A stretch of 64,000 nucleotides of DNA from Marsupella aquatica (GCA_973895155.1 OZ316897.1:11346001-11410000), one strand, 5' to 3'. Counted from the stretch's first letter, positions 1 to 14,025 are shown. Notes: a model not told the origin generated them from the sequence alone. A program made the numbers and translations.

Positions 1-1647
1 CCTTGTTTGCTGAATGCTGCCGCAACAGATTTCCAAGAGGGGCAAGATGCAGACTCCCAAGAGAACAGACTTCATGAAAGTGCTACAACAGGTTCTCTTT
101 GCCCATTATGGTACCGTGACTTTATGAAGATGATGTTGTCAAGATACTTGTCTTCTCTGCACAAGCCTCTGGCATGGGCAAACTTTCAGTGCCCGTGTTC
201 CGGTCAGCCAAGTTCGCTTGTGAGTTTGACTTACAATCAGAAAAGTGCTGATCTTTCGAGTATTTCCTCTACAGTTTCCAGATGAAGGATAGAGAATGAA
301 ATGACACCCTTCAAAGTGCTCCTGTCCATTATTCACGTCTCATGTTTCTGACGGAGTGCAATGCTGACAATGTGTGTATATCGAAATCAGGAAGGGTACA
401 TCGCAAGCCGATCTCACATAACATCAAATGCAGTGAAAACCAATTGTTCAATGCAGGCCTGCGTTGAGCTTGCTCGCGAAATGTCAGAGGTCTCATAGTA
501 CTCTTGAATTAGTCCCAGGCGTACACTCGCTCTTGGTTTGCAGTTGGTAAGTGTCCGCGAAGTTTCGCATTTGAATCGGTCTCTAGTTTGCTCAGAATAA
601 GTTCTCAGCCGTCAATGCACAAATGACTTCATTATATATAATGTGGTACCTTTTGGATGATTCTGCATGTCTGCGAAGCTTTGGTTCTGAAATAGGTCAC
701 CAGTCGTTAGCATCCATCTGCAAATGATCATCAATATCACTTCAATTGGTGTGTGTGGAGGTACTGGTTCCTAAGGTCCTTCGTTTTAAGCCAAAATTAC
801 TACATTCGCGTTTGCAGGTCTTCAAACTTTATTGCCGGCAAGGGCTCAAACATATTCCCGAGGATTCTTGAAGACTCTCAAGAAAGGACGGTGGCAAGTT
901 AAAATTTCATCTTTCATTTCCTAGGTAAAGTAGAGAGCAGGGGAGTGTTTTGGTGACTTGAACCACCGTGAAGCACAGATACTGTCATGGGGGTGCTGAT
1001 TATGAGTATCATAACAAAACGGAACCTAGGAGGTGTCTCCCAAGCATTGACCACCTGAATGAGCTGAGTATGAGTCTTGGAAACAGTCAATATTACTCAA
1101 CTAGCGAAGGGATATCGTTGTCACAGTGTAAAATTTTCTTAGCAAAATATTACAGGCGGTCAATCAGCCAAATATGAATCTCGAAAGTAGTTATGTGAGG
1201 ACGTTTTGTTCTCATGTAAATGGGTTTTCTAGGCAAGTACATTACAAGTTGTGCTGCCAAACGGCACTGTTCGCCGTCACGACTAAGGTCATGTACAAAT
1301 TAATTATGTTGATGCCCACAAACTCATCAAAAACTCTCAGACCCTGGGTGGCACCAGAAAACAACAATTGAAAATGGTGCAACAGCAGATCTAAAACAAG
1401 GCGGGCGAAGATCCTTTGAAAAACCCTTCTCCAGTATATACATGACATTTGGATCCGTGGCCACTTGGAATGTAGCACTCTTTTCAATAAGGGTATACCT
1501 ACATGAACCTATCTTACTACAAAATTTAGGAGCTAGCAGCCAGACGTCCTGGGTGCATACCAAATACTGCAATATAAGAATTTTTGGAGGTGACAAGCAA
1601 ATGAACTACGTTACAGGAGAGCAAGAGTCAAAATTGTGAGAAAAGCA
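1..1647. other. No supported gene; 3' flank of NOP2
   Basis: Only short ORFs under 90 codons occur on both strands, with no recognisable domain or consistent exon structure. The right edge is the 3' flank of the NOP2 gene, which is read leftwards and stops at 1648-1650. I see no RNA gene or clear repeat. Confidence 0.5.
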
Positions 1648-4600
1648 TCAAGCTTTGGCTTTCTTTTTCTTGGCTTTCTCATCTACAACCCTTGAAGTCT
1701 TTCCTGACTTGATTTGTCTGACTACTTCAGCTGGTGAAGCCTTACTTGCCACTGCAACGACTTCTTCAACTTGTTTTTCGGCCACTGCTGGCTCACTCGA
1801 AGTAATCCTTTGTCTTTTTTTCTTTTTGCCATTTGTAGATGGAGTGGCTGGTTGCCTAGTATCCTCGGACTCTTTCATCTTCCTCTTCTTTTCCTGCAAG
1901 GCATTCCTTTTCTTTTCACGCAAAGCCTCCCTCTTCACTTCTCTGCAAAACAAACCAAACATGTCCCAGGTTCCAAAATCAGAATGGATAAACTATGTCC
2001 TGATCCATTACATCGTCCGATCTTTAGGTACGGCAATAATGCTTTCCCACCTATTACATATCTCACGTGCTTGAATACCAGAAGAAATCAAGAACAACCA
2101 CTTGACAACCCAAATACCTTGCAGCCGCTATTTCCTCCTTGGAAGGCATGTTCTTGCGTGCCTTTCTTCCCCTGAGTTTCTTTATCTTGGGGGATTCCAA
2201 GCTTTTCTTCCCATCATTCTTAGAACGAGCTTCATTCCCTGCAATTCCATTCGATGTTTCAGGTGAACTACCTCCATGTACCTCGCCCTCAGTGCCGTTG
2301 GCTTCCATATCAGTAGTTTCTGCTTCATCACCACTATGACCTTGAGCAGCTACTCCAGTGACATCTTCACCCATCACATTTTCTTCAACAGCATCATCCT
2401 TCGTGGTTTTGATTTTGTTGCTCATCTTTCGTAGCTGTGAGCAAATGAGAAATGCAAGAAGTCAGTCTCATGGCTTTCGTCGACCATCCCGGCTACTGAG
2501 ATTGCTGTTAATTGGATGACTCGAAACTAAGTTAACTCACCTTGGCAACAAAAAACCCATCCATGTTATGGGTGTGTGGATAGAACCGTCTGGTGTTCTC
2601 TACACTTGGATGGAACCGTTGTTCCCTAAAGCGTGTAAAGCTGCATATATACATGTCGCATATTAACAGCCATCAATAATTGGACTAGAATCATAAGATA
2701 CGAACAAAAAAAATACATCTTCAAATCACCACTTGCGTTGTTAAAGGGTCCAATTTTACTTTCTTCGGTGGGATCGAAGCACGTTAAATGTATCTGTGGC
2801 CCAACTTAAACGAGAGCTTACCCAGGGCGACCAAAATCAAGACCACCTGACACAACTTTGACATCCCTTTTCCTCAGGGCATAATCTATGACGGCTTCAT
2901 TCTGCAAAGATCAAGCAACAGTTTTCGGTCAATAATATGCTACTCATAAATTGAGGGGGAAGGCTTCACGAATACAAGGTAGTCCAAGGACTGAACTTTT
3001 GCAGCGGGGAAGGAAGCTTGGAGGACCCTAGCAAATCTATCACGCCTATATATCAGAGGGCTTCGATGGCAATGATCACCTCCACATGAATAGAAAATAG
3101 ATCACCAGGACAATGCTGACATGATCAGATCAAGTCAAGCAATAACGCTGGCAACAATGCGACTGTCAAAAGTGAAAAAAACGCTTCCCAACACCAATTG
3201 CTTGACGCTGCCTTCCCCATATTTCATAGAAGTACTTCAACTAATGAGGGAAAGCTTCCACCAAAAGTTACCTCAGCAACCATAACAGAGCACGTAGAAT
3301 ACACGATGAACCCTCCAGTCTTCGACCCAGAATCCACCATATCTATGGCAGCTAGAAGAAGCTCCTGCATCACATTGCCAAGCCTGATCAGTTGAAACAT
3401 TCATTGGGCTGCGACGAGTGGGCGAAGTGCAAATCTATGGCGACGGCATATGCCTGAACTTAGCTAAGTTCTAAAATGCAGAGCCCGTTATGCTCGTCGT
3501 GATACATTCTCTTTTTGGTTCCAACCGTTACATGTAACTGTGATATGACTTCAATGTATGGAACCAGCAGTGTATAGTAAGGAACAAGCCAAACCTTTTG
3601 TAGAAAGGCACATCGTATGATATCCTCTGCACTCTTAGTCACCTTCACCGATTGATCTTTTCCTATTACCTGTTTCCAAAATCAACTCAAAATGAACAGC
3701 TATTGTAAACATAATAAGAAAACACTTCAAGGATTTCAAGATGAATTCTTCGCTGAGTAAATTGACTGAGGCAAACCAATCAGATGGAAGAGCCACTTAC
3801 CCCCGTGCCACTACATGGGGCGTCCAATAAAACTCGGTCCACGCTATTCTTTCCCAGAACTTTGGGAAGCTGCAAAATGAAACAGACATAAGAAACTGGC
3901 GAAGGACAGACAGAATGGACTTGTTCGTAACTCAACAAGAAGACTAGTTGTTACTAAAACCTGCCCAATCACAATCGGAACCGGGTCTGTATTGGATATC
4001 CTAGTTTGATGTCTGCACAAAACGATGAGAAGAACGAACTTGGCGCAGAACTGATTATTACTAACCTGGCGACCATCATAGTTGCAAATGATGGTATTAG
4101 TCACTCCCATGCGCTGTATATTTGCTGACAGAGACGCCACTCTAGGCTCCTTCAGCTCATTTGCAAATATCACTCCTGCGAGTAGGTAAAGAAGTAAAAG
4201 AAAAATGTGGATGAGCAAGGGGTGAATCAGGCTCCAGGAAAATACTGGAAAACTCTTGAATGGGACAACTAAAAAATGCCCCCTGGTTGTTCTCAAGTTG
4301 TTTTTCAAACTACTGTGAGGCTATTAGACCACGAGAAGCTTCAAATTTACATGCAATGAAGTGTAGATAAGACTGAGAACTGAAGTTTAAGACCAATAAG
4401 ACTACAAATCCACCGACAAGTCCCTGTTCCCTGCCACTGGTTGGTCAACTCTGTCACGTATCAACATCCATCATGCACAGAAGTCCCCAAGACCGAGAGC
4501 AACAACTAGCGAACAAGGGCAACACTAAGGACGTTCAGTTGTGCAGGTGTGCCTCCCAAATGACAAAATGTGCACAATACATTCGGTGTAACTGTGACAG

Positions 4601-7600
4601 TACATTACTGGACTTTCGCAGGACTCATCGCACAGCTACTTTATATGAAAGGAACCATCAGCGTAACTATGACATTTAAGCCCATCATTTGGGAGGGAGA
4701 ATGCTAACGCAAACCCCTCGATCCGGTCTTCTTCGTTGTCCTCATTTGGAACCCTTGCAGACTTTGTTGACTGGAAAAAATCGTATAAAACCTAACCCAA
4801 GAGAAACCTCGGGTTACACAACAGCTTCTCCCAGCACTAATCGTAACTATGAAGATTAAGCCCATGATTTTCTAGGGACAACGCTAACACAAAACCTTCG
4901 ATCTGGTCTTCTTCGTTGTCCTCATTTAAACCCTTGCAGAAACGTTGATGACTGGACAAAATAGTATAACCAAGAGGGACCTAGGAGTACACACTGCTCT
5001 GTATCAATTGACGAATCTAGATTGCTTCAAACAGTCTCAGACGCCAAGGGGCTGAACGAGGCTTCAGGAAAATGAGGTTGAGCAAGGGGATGAATCAGGC
5101 TCCAGGAAAATACTGGAAAACTCCTGGATGGGACCACTAAAAACTGCCCCACGGTTGTTCTCTAGTTGTTCGTCAAACTACTGTGAGGCTATTAGACCAC
5201 GAGAAGCTTCAAATTTACATGCAATGAAGTGGAGATAAGATTGAAAACTTAAGTTCAAGACCAAGACTCCTACAACACTACCGATGACTCCCTGTTCCCA
5301 GCCACGGGTTGGTCAACTCTGTCACGTATCAACATCCATCATGCACGGAAGTCCCTAAGACCAAGAGCAACAACTAGCGAACAAGGGCAACACTAAGGAC
5401 TTTCAGTTGTGCACGTGTGCCTCCCAGATGACAAAATGTGCACACTACATTCGGTGTAACTATGACAGTACATCCGGTGGGTATATTACTGGCCTTTCCC
5501 AGGACTCATCGCACAGCTACCATATATGAAAGGAACCATCAGCGTAACTATGACATTTAAGCCCATCACTTGGGAGGAGAATGCTAACGCAAACCCCTCG
5601 ATCCGGTCTCTTCGTTGTCCTCATTTGGAACCCTTGCAGACTTTGTTGACTGGGAAAAATTGTATAAAACCCGACCCAAGAGAAACCTCGGATTACACAA
5701 CAGCTTCTCCAGGACTAATCGCACAGCTACTTTACATGAAAGGAACCATCAGCGTAACTATGACATTTAAGCCCATCATTTGGGAGGGAGAATGCTAACG
5801 CAAACCCCTCGATCTGGTCTTCTTCGTTGTCCTCATTTGGAACCCTTGCAGACTTGTTGACTGGAAAAAATCGTATAAAACCCAACCCAAGAGAAACCTC
5901 GGATTACACAACAGCTCCTCCAGTACTAATCGCACAGCTACTTTATGAAAAGAAGCATCAGCGTAACTACGAAGATTAAGCCCATGATTTTCAAAGGAAA
6001 ACGCTAACACAAAACCCTCGATCTGGTCTTCTTCGTTGTCCTCATTTAAACCCTTGCAGAAAAAGTTGATGACTGGACAAAATAGTATAACCAAGAGGGA
6101 CCTAGGAATACACTATTGCTCTGTATCAATTGACGAACCTAGATTGCTTCAAACAGTCTCAGACGCCATGTCCGACAACACGGAGACCCCAAAGTATGCC
6201 CTTCAATGGAAGGAGAAATCAAATAGAGAAAAATACATGAGTTTGAGGAAAAACCTGTATTCTTCATTAGAGACGCAATGTATGTTGTCTTTCCACCTGG
6301 CGCAGCCCTGATACATCCCATTCACATCCACAAAATCACACCATCTGAGGACTACACGGACCGAGAGTTTGAGACGTGTGTTACCAGCCGGATCTACTCA
6401 ACTCTTTAGTTCCAATTAAGCCATGACTTTCAAAAAAATAAACATTCAGTAGACTAGCTACAGCAAGACATCGATCCCTAAGTACTTGCAAATTGTACTA
6501 GGAGGAGAACATACGCCATGTCAACCACACGTTCCCTTTCTTGAGGTGCCAAAGCCATAACAGGCAGAAAAGATGATGCACTTTGAAGCTGTAGAAAGCA
6601 CAAGCAAGTATTTAATCAACCAACCAGCTGAAAGAGAAATCTGAATGAAATTAGAAAATAGAGCATGGACATTCATGGCAAGGACTTGGTAAGGCTATGA
6701 TAAGTTTCAAGTACCCTCTACTACTCTCTGCTCCCCTGTATTGTGGTTAAAGCAAACTCACCATGTAATGCCCCGCCATGTATTCTGGAGTTGCGCCAAC
6801 TGGCACCTTTGACTCATAGACGACTAGTCCAACCTTCACCAAAACCCAACAATTAAACTCAATAATGAAAATTACCCGTCTTGAACTATGATAACAGGTG
6901 TTAATTAGACGTGACTTGCATAGAAGCCAGCATGCAACTTGAGGCAGTTGACACGCAAAGCGATAGTATGGGAAGAGGTACTGGAGATCCAAACCTTGGA
7001 CCATTTTCCTATGGGGGCCAAATTGACTCCTCTGTTCATTAGCACATCAAGCAATTCACGCCTCCGAGCCTTCACAATCCAGACAAGAATTTTGCTTAGG
7101 AAACAACTGCGTCTCCTGTTGGGAGGGGGAAGGAGAAAAGACCCTAAACCCTAATTCCTAGCTTCCAACTACTCCATGAACTAATCAATTGATACCTTCC
7201 TTCCTACTCAAAGGCGATACATCACGAGGACCACAAAACGTCTTTGCTTTTTTAACTTTTTCAAAACGTCTTTGCTGGTAAACAGGCATCATTTCGACCA
7301 TAGTTTGCTACCTTCAAAGTATTAGTCCTCAAACAAACAGGACGAGGAGTTTCATACGCTTCGATGAGCTCAACAGCTTCTGCAACAGGGAACATCTGCA
7401 GCAGCCCACACAGATGAAGAGGAATATTTTAAAAAGAGATGAGGCCAAAATGTAATACATTCACGACATGGCTTCTGTAAATTGTGGTGCAGTCCATTTT
7501 CGGGGTTGGTCAGATTGAAACACTTGAACTGTCTAACCACTCAGAAGCGGATTGTCAGGCAAACTTCGAACAACCGCCTAAGGATTGTCAAACATTCTTT

Positions 7601-9376
7601 ATCACGTGGCTAATGGGGGCTGTCACACAATCATCGAAGTACGTAAAATTTACTCTCAAATGACGGTGGTCTAGCAGCAATTAGAGGTCTACAGACTGAT
7701 AGACATCCATCACTAATATCCTATTCTACATCAAAAATGACATGAGAGAGTGAAACTGACCTGCATGAAAATGTTGATCAGATACGCATTGTAGCCATAA
7801 TATGAAGCGAGATCTGCTGCCATCTGCTTGGTGTAATCACCTCGTGAATACCCCTCAGCTCGGAGAGTTTTAAAGCTTGACAGCACTCGAACAACTGGGA
7901 AAGGCAATGAGGTCGTCTGATGTCAAAAGCTGGAGCATGAACGAATGCATTGATTACCGATCAGGTCAGACAGAAAATCAATGTGCAAGGGCTGTCGGCG
8001 TTTGAACAACTCAGCGGATGTAGAAAGGGTTCAATGCCAGCGCCAACATACTCTCTTTGATTCTGTGCTGAATACGAGGAAGATCAGGGGGCCGCTTGGC
8101 CTCCTCATCGAGCTCCTGAGAAACCAACAATCAAAGTAGAAAGATGGCATATTAATAGATAGCACCAGATTGCATTTATTAGCCATACGATAATGAAATC
8201 TGCTTGCAGGAATCAGATAGGATGGAGCAGGCGAGAGCCACCTATTACTTACTTCCTCCGTTGGGAGCTGAAAGAATTCAGAGTCTCCCTGGATATTGAG
8301 CTGCATTTCTTCTGCTTCTGCGTCCTTTTCATCTTTAGCCCGTTGTGCATCAACTTTCCGGGCCTTCTTCTCCACTTCCAACTCGCCGTCGCTTTCGTCA
8401 TCTGACGGTACAAGAACGTTACTGAAGTGAGTGGATTGAGACAAACAAGAGTGCTTACAATATGGAATTGTACGAGGACCATCAGAATCCCCCCCGCCCC
8501 AAAATGACGAACGGCTTACATTCCCTAGTCCCTCTTGCCGTAAGCTCAACACTGAGAATACGCTTATCAGTTAAATTTCTAGACTGAGGTGAATGAAAGG
8601 CTCAAACCATCTGATAATGCCTCCTCGTCCCCAGAAAATTCATCCCCCTGTCCTCCATCACTATCCTCGTCGTCGCTGTCCAGCAACTTGGACTTTGCCT
8701 TCAGCCATGACCTATTTTCATCAGTGAAACCTTTCGTCTTTTTCTTAACAACCGGATTGTCGTCTGCGCTGTCTTCACCACTATCTTCAGCGCTGTCTTC
8801 TTCACTATCCTCTCCTCCTGATTCATCCTCACTTGATTCTGATAGTTCCGGTTCAGGCTCGGGCTTACCCGCCTTTCCTGTATCATCCCCACCTACTACT
8901 TTAGATTGTACAATTTTCAATCACGGCAATGGGCTACAAACCACACAAGACGAAATGATAAACCCTAAGATTGAAAACAAACGAAAAGTTGAAAGCTAGA
9001 CTGATAGTATCAAGTTAGGGGAGATCCTTCAGAGTGGGAACCCATCCTAATAGGGGCTCTCATAGAAGAAGACGACATATTTCAGAGCCTAGCATCCAGA
9101 GATTTAGTTAAAGCTCACAAAAATTCCCGAGCTAGAGAGTGATCTAGAGAGAACCACCAAAATCTCGAAGATATTTTAAGTTGGAAAAAACCCGACTCCA
9201 ACGAAAGAGCACGCCATACATTCCAAATGTAGGTTTATTGTCATGTGGATCACAGAAAAGCTTCTCTTGAATGAACAAATTCAAGCACTTACGAACACGG
9301 GAAACCCACCTGAACGAAGAGAAGCGGCAACGGATCCGCGGGTAGCGCGGACGATCTTAGAAGAAACCGGGGCCAT
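1648..9376 (-). CDS. NOP2: NOP2/NSUN1-type 25S/28S rRNA (cytosine-C5) methyltransferase, 18 exons
   Basis: Nucleolar SAM-dependent RNA methyltransferase that in the known family makes m5C on large-subunit rRNA and is needed for 60S assembly. Exons on the minus strand: 9310-9376, 8608-8898, 8253-8401, 8052-8115, 7761-7894, 7312-7395, 6995-7069, 6762-6833, 6515-6588, 6255-6307, 4066-4175, 3801-3869, 3595-3669, 3272-3364, 2822-2901, 2541-2640, 2118-2434, 1648-1942. They sum to 2202 nt (733 aa plus stop), all with GT-AG borders and matching phases. The N-terminus starts MAPVSSK and is followed by a long Glu/Asp/Ser acidic tract. The core shows [21 protein letters not shown], the SAM loop [18 protein letters not shown] (motif IV Cys) and YSTCS (motif VI catalytic Cys), then [12 protein letters not shown]. 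The C-terminus is a lysine-rich nucleolar-type tail. All key residues are intact. The intron 4176-6254 is enlarged by duplications. Exon borders were placed by eye from frame and family similarity. Confidence 0.95.
4214..6175. repeat. Tandem segmental duplication inside a NOP2 intron
   Basis: Two nested levels are visible. A block starting near 4214 (AGCAAGGGGTGAATCAGGCT) recurs near 5070 with about 90% identity by eye, a period of about 855 bp. Within these blocks a unit of about 210 bp, recognised by AACCATCAGCGTAACTATGA and TCTTCGTTGTCCTCATTT, occurs about five times (near 4640, 4845, 5525, 5740 and 5945). It lies wholly within the intron 4176-6254 of NOP2 and explains why that intron is five times longer than the next longest. 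Confidence 0.85.
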
Positions 9377-9596
9377 CTCCAACTACAACAGCTCCAACGA
9401 AATGATAACAGAGTCGCTGCTCCGCTCTCCTTGGCGGAATGCAAATGCTCGTCGCTCCGCTGATTCTATTGCTGCTGCTCGATAAACCCACCGCTCGATA
9501 AACCCTCAGCCCCAGCAAAGCACAGTCCGCCGTTTTTCTCTCGAGCAGCTGAGGTTTTTCGTTCCCTTTACTAGGGCGTCCCAAAACGAGGCTTGA

Positions 9597-9745
9597 CGGG
9601 CTGCCCGTGGACGAAGCCCACGGGATTTCCATCGCGGACGGGACTGTACCATCGATGAAGGGCGGACGGGACTGTACCGTAGACGAAGGCCACGGGACTG
9701 CCATCGCGGACGGGACTGTACCATGGATGACGGGCCGTCAGGCAG
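9597..9745. repeat. GC-rich minisatellite upstream of NOP2
   Basis: Repeated GGACGGGACTGTACC (three copies) alternating with GACGAAG(C/G)CCACGGGA and CATCGCGGACGGGACTGT gives an imperfect unit of about 60 bp. The edges GACGGGCTGCCCGT and GACGGGCCGTC are self-complementary. It sits about 220 bp upstream of the NOP2 start codon, so it could lie in the promoter. ORFs through it are low-complexity and not credible. Confidence 0.75.
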
Positions 9746-11264
9746 CAGTAAGTGGTAGACCTGTGATGAGTTTAGGGCATGTACAGTAGAACTGATGAAC
9801 TGTAAATATCTATGTATCAGTGTGGATGGATTTTGTGAGACCCTTATGCACTTCACTTAGGAGCTCTAGTGTTTTATAATATGCCAGCATATAGGGTCCT
9901 TGTTCTTTGTTGGTTTTGTCTTTACGCTTTTGTTGTGGCTCTTTGGGCTTTCTGGGCTCTTTGATTGCCTCCCTTTGATTGGGTCTTTGCCTGTGTGATC
10001 TTGCCTCCTGTTTAGGTGCCCCTTGTTACGGACCCCACTAGAGGTCCCTTCCAAAATTCGAGACTCCACAGCACGTCACATCATCGAGACTGACCGCAAA
10101 CAGGTACGGATTGGTTTTGCAAAAGAAAATAACCGCCCGGATCCTGTTTGCAACACTTTGTGCATAAAAATAGGGTCGCCGTGCCGTCAAAATAGGAAGT
10201 AAAAGAAACAAAAATACACAGAAAGAAATTACGTTTATTTACACTTGTAACGGCTTTAGTTACAATTTTAATTTTGGCCCAAATAAAAATTCCTTCCAAA
10301 TTTTGATTGGAACAAATAATTCATTTCACCAAAAATAGATATAGACATCAGTGTTTACCTAGTGAAAAAGTAACAAGTTGCATAACTATTTCATAATAAC
10401 TACTTTGGAATTTCTTTCATTCGTTCATTCCTCTCAACACTCTTCCTTCATGCCGTTTGATTGACGTGATTGTTGTTTGCTGGTCACGTCGTAGAGTTGT
10501 GCTCCATCTGTCTTTACATTGCATCGCAGCTTTGCTTCACACGACATCCTTCTCTCTGTCATCCAAGTACTTGTGTAATGTAGCGGCAACTGAATTTCCA
10601 TTGATTGAGAACTCCATCCGAGCCAAATTGTGTCCATATTCTCTTCAGGTTTAATTAGAAATTGACAAGGTTGGACTTGTCTAAACGCGTTCTTGTATCC
10701 AAGCCTAGTTGCCGTGATTGTTGGAGCGCATTGCTGCTTGGGAATATGTTTGGTAATCATGTGTCCATATTCTCTCCTGGTTTCCAAATTGAATTGACCT
10801 AATGGCACATGATTGCAAATTTAGTTTCCGTGTAGAAGGGATCAGTTTATTGTAGTCCAGGTTGGAAATTGCTTTGGTTTGCATCATTGGAGGAAGGCTC
10901 CAAGAACGGAATTGTTGTTTGTGTTGCTTTTCCAGGTTGGAGTCGGTGAGGAGTGAAAAGAGGTGGAACAGGGCCAAGATATGTTGAGCTGAGTTGAGTT
11001 GAGCTAAGCTAAGCTGTCAAAGTTGCATCGGGGATGTAAGGGAGTGGTGTTTTTGTGTTGATTGATACTCCAAGTGATCATTGGATTGCCCCGAGTTGAG
11101 TGAGAGTTACATTGTGCAGGGAAGTTGAAAGTCATGACCAAGGAGAAGCAGGTTGACACTAACAGACTGTTACTAAAGGTAGGCCAAGGAGGGGAGCTGC
11201 AACATTGCTTCAGGTCATTTTTCAGTCCCCAATTTTGAATATCGTCACCTAAGCGTGTGCTTCT
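9746..11264. other. AT-rich intergenic sequence, no supported gene
   Basis: Short ORFs only. The phrase TGTGTCCATATTCTCT occurs twice (near 10628 and 10760), suggesting an old local duplication. A run of alternating GAGTTGAG/GAGCTAAG near 10985-11012 is simple sequence. I see no coding signal or RNA gene. Confidence 0.45.
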
Positions 11265-12446
11265 TTGGCACAGCAACAAGATGCTTTGGTCGTTGAAGAG
11301 CGTAAGGTGTTCTGTTCTGTGCAATTTAATATTCTCCCTCCTGTCGATTTCAATGCTCTGGAACATAACACAAAATCCATTGTGAAATTTTTTGCGGAGT
11401 ATCAATCAAAACTGCAAATCACAAAGCAGGTGTGTGATGCCATTGATGGTGAAGTGAAGGCGAGGGCTATGACTATCAGGGCCCTGGCTTGCAGCCAGAC
11501 AGTATTCGTCCTTAATGACGCAATTAGACTTGGAGATATCCAAAATTTCCATTGATGAGCTATATTTGCCTTTAGAAGAGTATTTGAAAACTTGCCCTAG
11601 GGACAATTGGTATTGAACAAACTAACCAATGATATCAACTAAAGAAACGATTCCAGTACTCATTATCGTGATGGGGAAGGGATTTGAGTAAGGAGATTTG
11701 TAGGTTCTGATTTACTGATTTGAAGTATTTGTACTTTCGGTGACACCGTAACACGAAGAAAGTCAAGGTTGGCTTCCAAGAGATTCTGAGGGACCTTTGA
11801 CATCTAGACGGCAATAACAAATTATTGCTAGCCTTTGACTAACTATTGTAACATAACTCAATTCCATGAAAGAAAGCTTCCGAATGACCAATTTTCTTTG
11901 GATGATCCAAAATGTATGGGTGAGTGAGTCATTCACTTTCTAATAAAATGCCTAATTTGATCCCAAAAAATTATATAAATTATAAATTATAAAAAATCAT
12001 AACTACTTTGAGCTGTTCAGTCAGTCACATTTCTACCATAGTAGTAGTGTGCCATAATGTCATTCAATTCCTAGCAAACTTGATACTCCTTGACCTTTTG
12101 GAGCCCCATCTCAAGATATTAGTAAAATTCTATGCCCCTCCTCCATTTGCCAGCATAGCTTTTTGGTGATCATGTGTGCCCAGACCTCATGTGCCACCAT
12201 AGCTTCTTGTGGAAGTTTCTGCAGTCCTATAGTTGGAGAAAGAGGCTCGTCATTTCATCCTTGTATTGGAAATGTGTCTTCTATAGAACATCTAATAACT
12301 TCATTGAGGATTTTGTAAGGAGAAGAACTAAGCCTCATGTTGCCAATTTGAAAAATGTATTGACTGATAACTTTGTGAGTCAAGTTCAGCGAGGTTGTAG
12401 CATTTACACAAAGATCATTGAAAGGAAGACCCTCTGCACAGGTTAG
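11265..12446 (+). other. Possible exon fragments of an unidentified gene
   Basis: Two stretches have protein-like composition but no family I recognise. One is around 11276-11520 (contains KSIVKFFAEYQSKLQITK and DGEVKARAMTIRAL), preceded by a plausible acceptor TTTGGCACAG. The other is around 12290-12440 (contains NFIEDFVRRRTKPHVANL). They could be exons of one plus-strand gene or relics of a pseudogene. No start, stop or splice chain could be closed. Confidence 0.25.
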
Positions 12447-13800
12447 TCTTTGGAAATTCTGGTCTTGCTTTCCACTTCTCAATTTATTCAGTTTATTGCA
12501 TCTGAGGTTGTTCACACATTTTGAGATCATAGAAACTTTATTAGGTGTCTCCACCTAGCTCCATTTGACCATTTCTTAGTCATTACTTTTCAGCTCATTC
12601 AGAGAAGAGATTCTGATATTCCTGAGCCAACAGTAGCGCAGGTAATTTTGGACATTATTGGCATGTAGAAATTAGGGGACATTTGAATTGGCTTTTGTTT
12701 CATAGAATGAATTGAAATGATGAATTTATACCCGCGGTGGCTATATATGGCGCATTCTGGGCTGTCATAAGCTAGCAATGCTTGTAGCATTCTCAATATT
12801 CTGCAAATAATTATCTGACTTATATGTTGCTTTAGTCCTTTTGGGGGGAGCTGATACAAAGTTGTATAGAGCTGCATGCTGACAAATCCAGTGACCCCTG
12901 TTAGGCTCTCTTTACCACTTTTACAACTCCTCCCACTATGTTGTTTGGACAGAGAATTCATGATAAGGCGGCCCTAGCTATTTTTTTATGTTTTTCTGCG
13001 TTTCAAACCTGGCTAACTTAGTGGGTACCAATACTTCTCAACTCTTAGTGCCCAAGGAAGCGGGACATCATCTTCTTTTCAGCCCAGGACTATTTCGTTA
13101 CCTCTATTGAGCACTTTGCATCACCAAACTTGATTGTTTTGCTTATACTATTTGCAAGTGATACAAGCTAAGATATTATGTGGTTTCCTCTAGAATATTC
13201 TAGCAAACATATTTTACCAGAAGATTTTCAACCATTTAGAACCAAAGCTCTCCACTCCATAAGTGAGCTACAGTACTTGAGTTTCAGCCTTTCAGGAAAT
13301 GTTCCACAATTACAGATGAGACAAAGTATGTGCTAGAAGTACTTCAGTTCTGTTTAGCAATAAGTACTAGCATATTTTATTTTGTCATACTTTTGGGTAG
13401 ATGAATGGTTGGATAGATATCATTTTGTTCTATTAGTTGCCCAACTTGTTTATAGGTGGCAGCGCTCAGATTTTCTTTTGACTTCATCCGTCAAAGTGCA
13501 GAGTTCAAAATTTAGATATTCAAAGGAAGACCTTCTAAAGCTTTGCCTCGTTTCAAACATCTTCCTTTGTCTCATGAATCTTTCCTTTTCATGGGGATTT
13601 TCTAGTATCCCTAGTTGCGTCCTTATATATTTTACACGCAGTAATGTTTTAGCTTAACTGAATCCTAAGCTAGAGGGTCCACGGATTAATTCTTTTTGCA
13701 GTTTGTGAAAATATATATATTGAAAATTGAGAATTGTGTACAAGTTCTAGAGGAGGAAGTTTTATACAACACTCCGCACAAGCAAAAATCCAAAGAGGGA
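12447..13800. other. AT-rich intergenic sequence, nothing recognised
   Basis: Only short ORFs with hydrophobic or low-complexity translations. No domain, RNA gene or clear repeat is seen. Confidence 0.4.
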
Positions 13801-13810
13801 GAGTATGTAA

Positions 13811-14025
13811 AAGGCAAGGGACCCAATAAAGGAATAAGGGGAGAAAAAGAGAATCTCATAGGCAAGAGACCCAATGAAGGAATAAGGGGAGAAAACTAGA
13901 ATCTCAAAGGCAAGAACCCAATAAAGGAAAAAGGGGAGAAAACAAGAATCTCAAAGCAAGAGACCAATAAGGAGAGAAAACAAGGATCTCAAAGGGAAAA
14001 GACCCAATAAAAAGGAGAAAGCAAG
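13811..14025. repeat. Minisatellite, about 45-50 bp unit, 4-5 copies
   Basis: Imperfect head-to-tail copies of a purine-rich unit built from GGCAAGAGACCCAATAAAGG, then AATAAGGGGAGAAAA, then GAATCTCAAA. Copies shorten towards the right. The ORF passing through its left edge is explained by the repeat. Confidence 0.8.

Noticed and set aside
1655-2425. Plus-strand ORFs overlapping the NOP2 3' exons
   Set aside because: They are shadows of the lysine-rich minus-strand exons, which join in phase into a complete NOP2 protein.
8579-8999. Plus-strand Ser-rich ORF
   Set aside because: It is the complement of the acidic N-terminal NOP2 exon (8608-8898).
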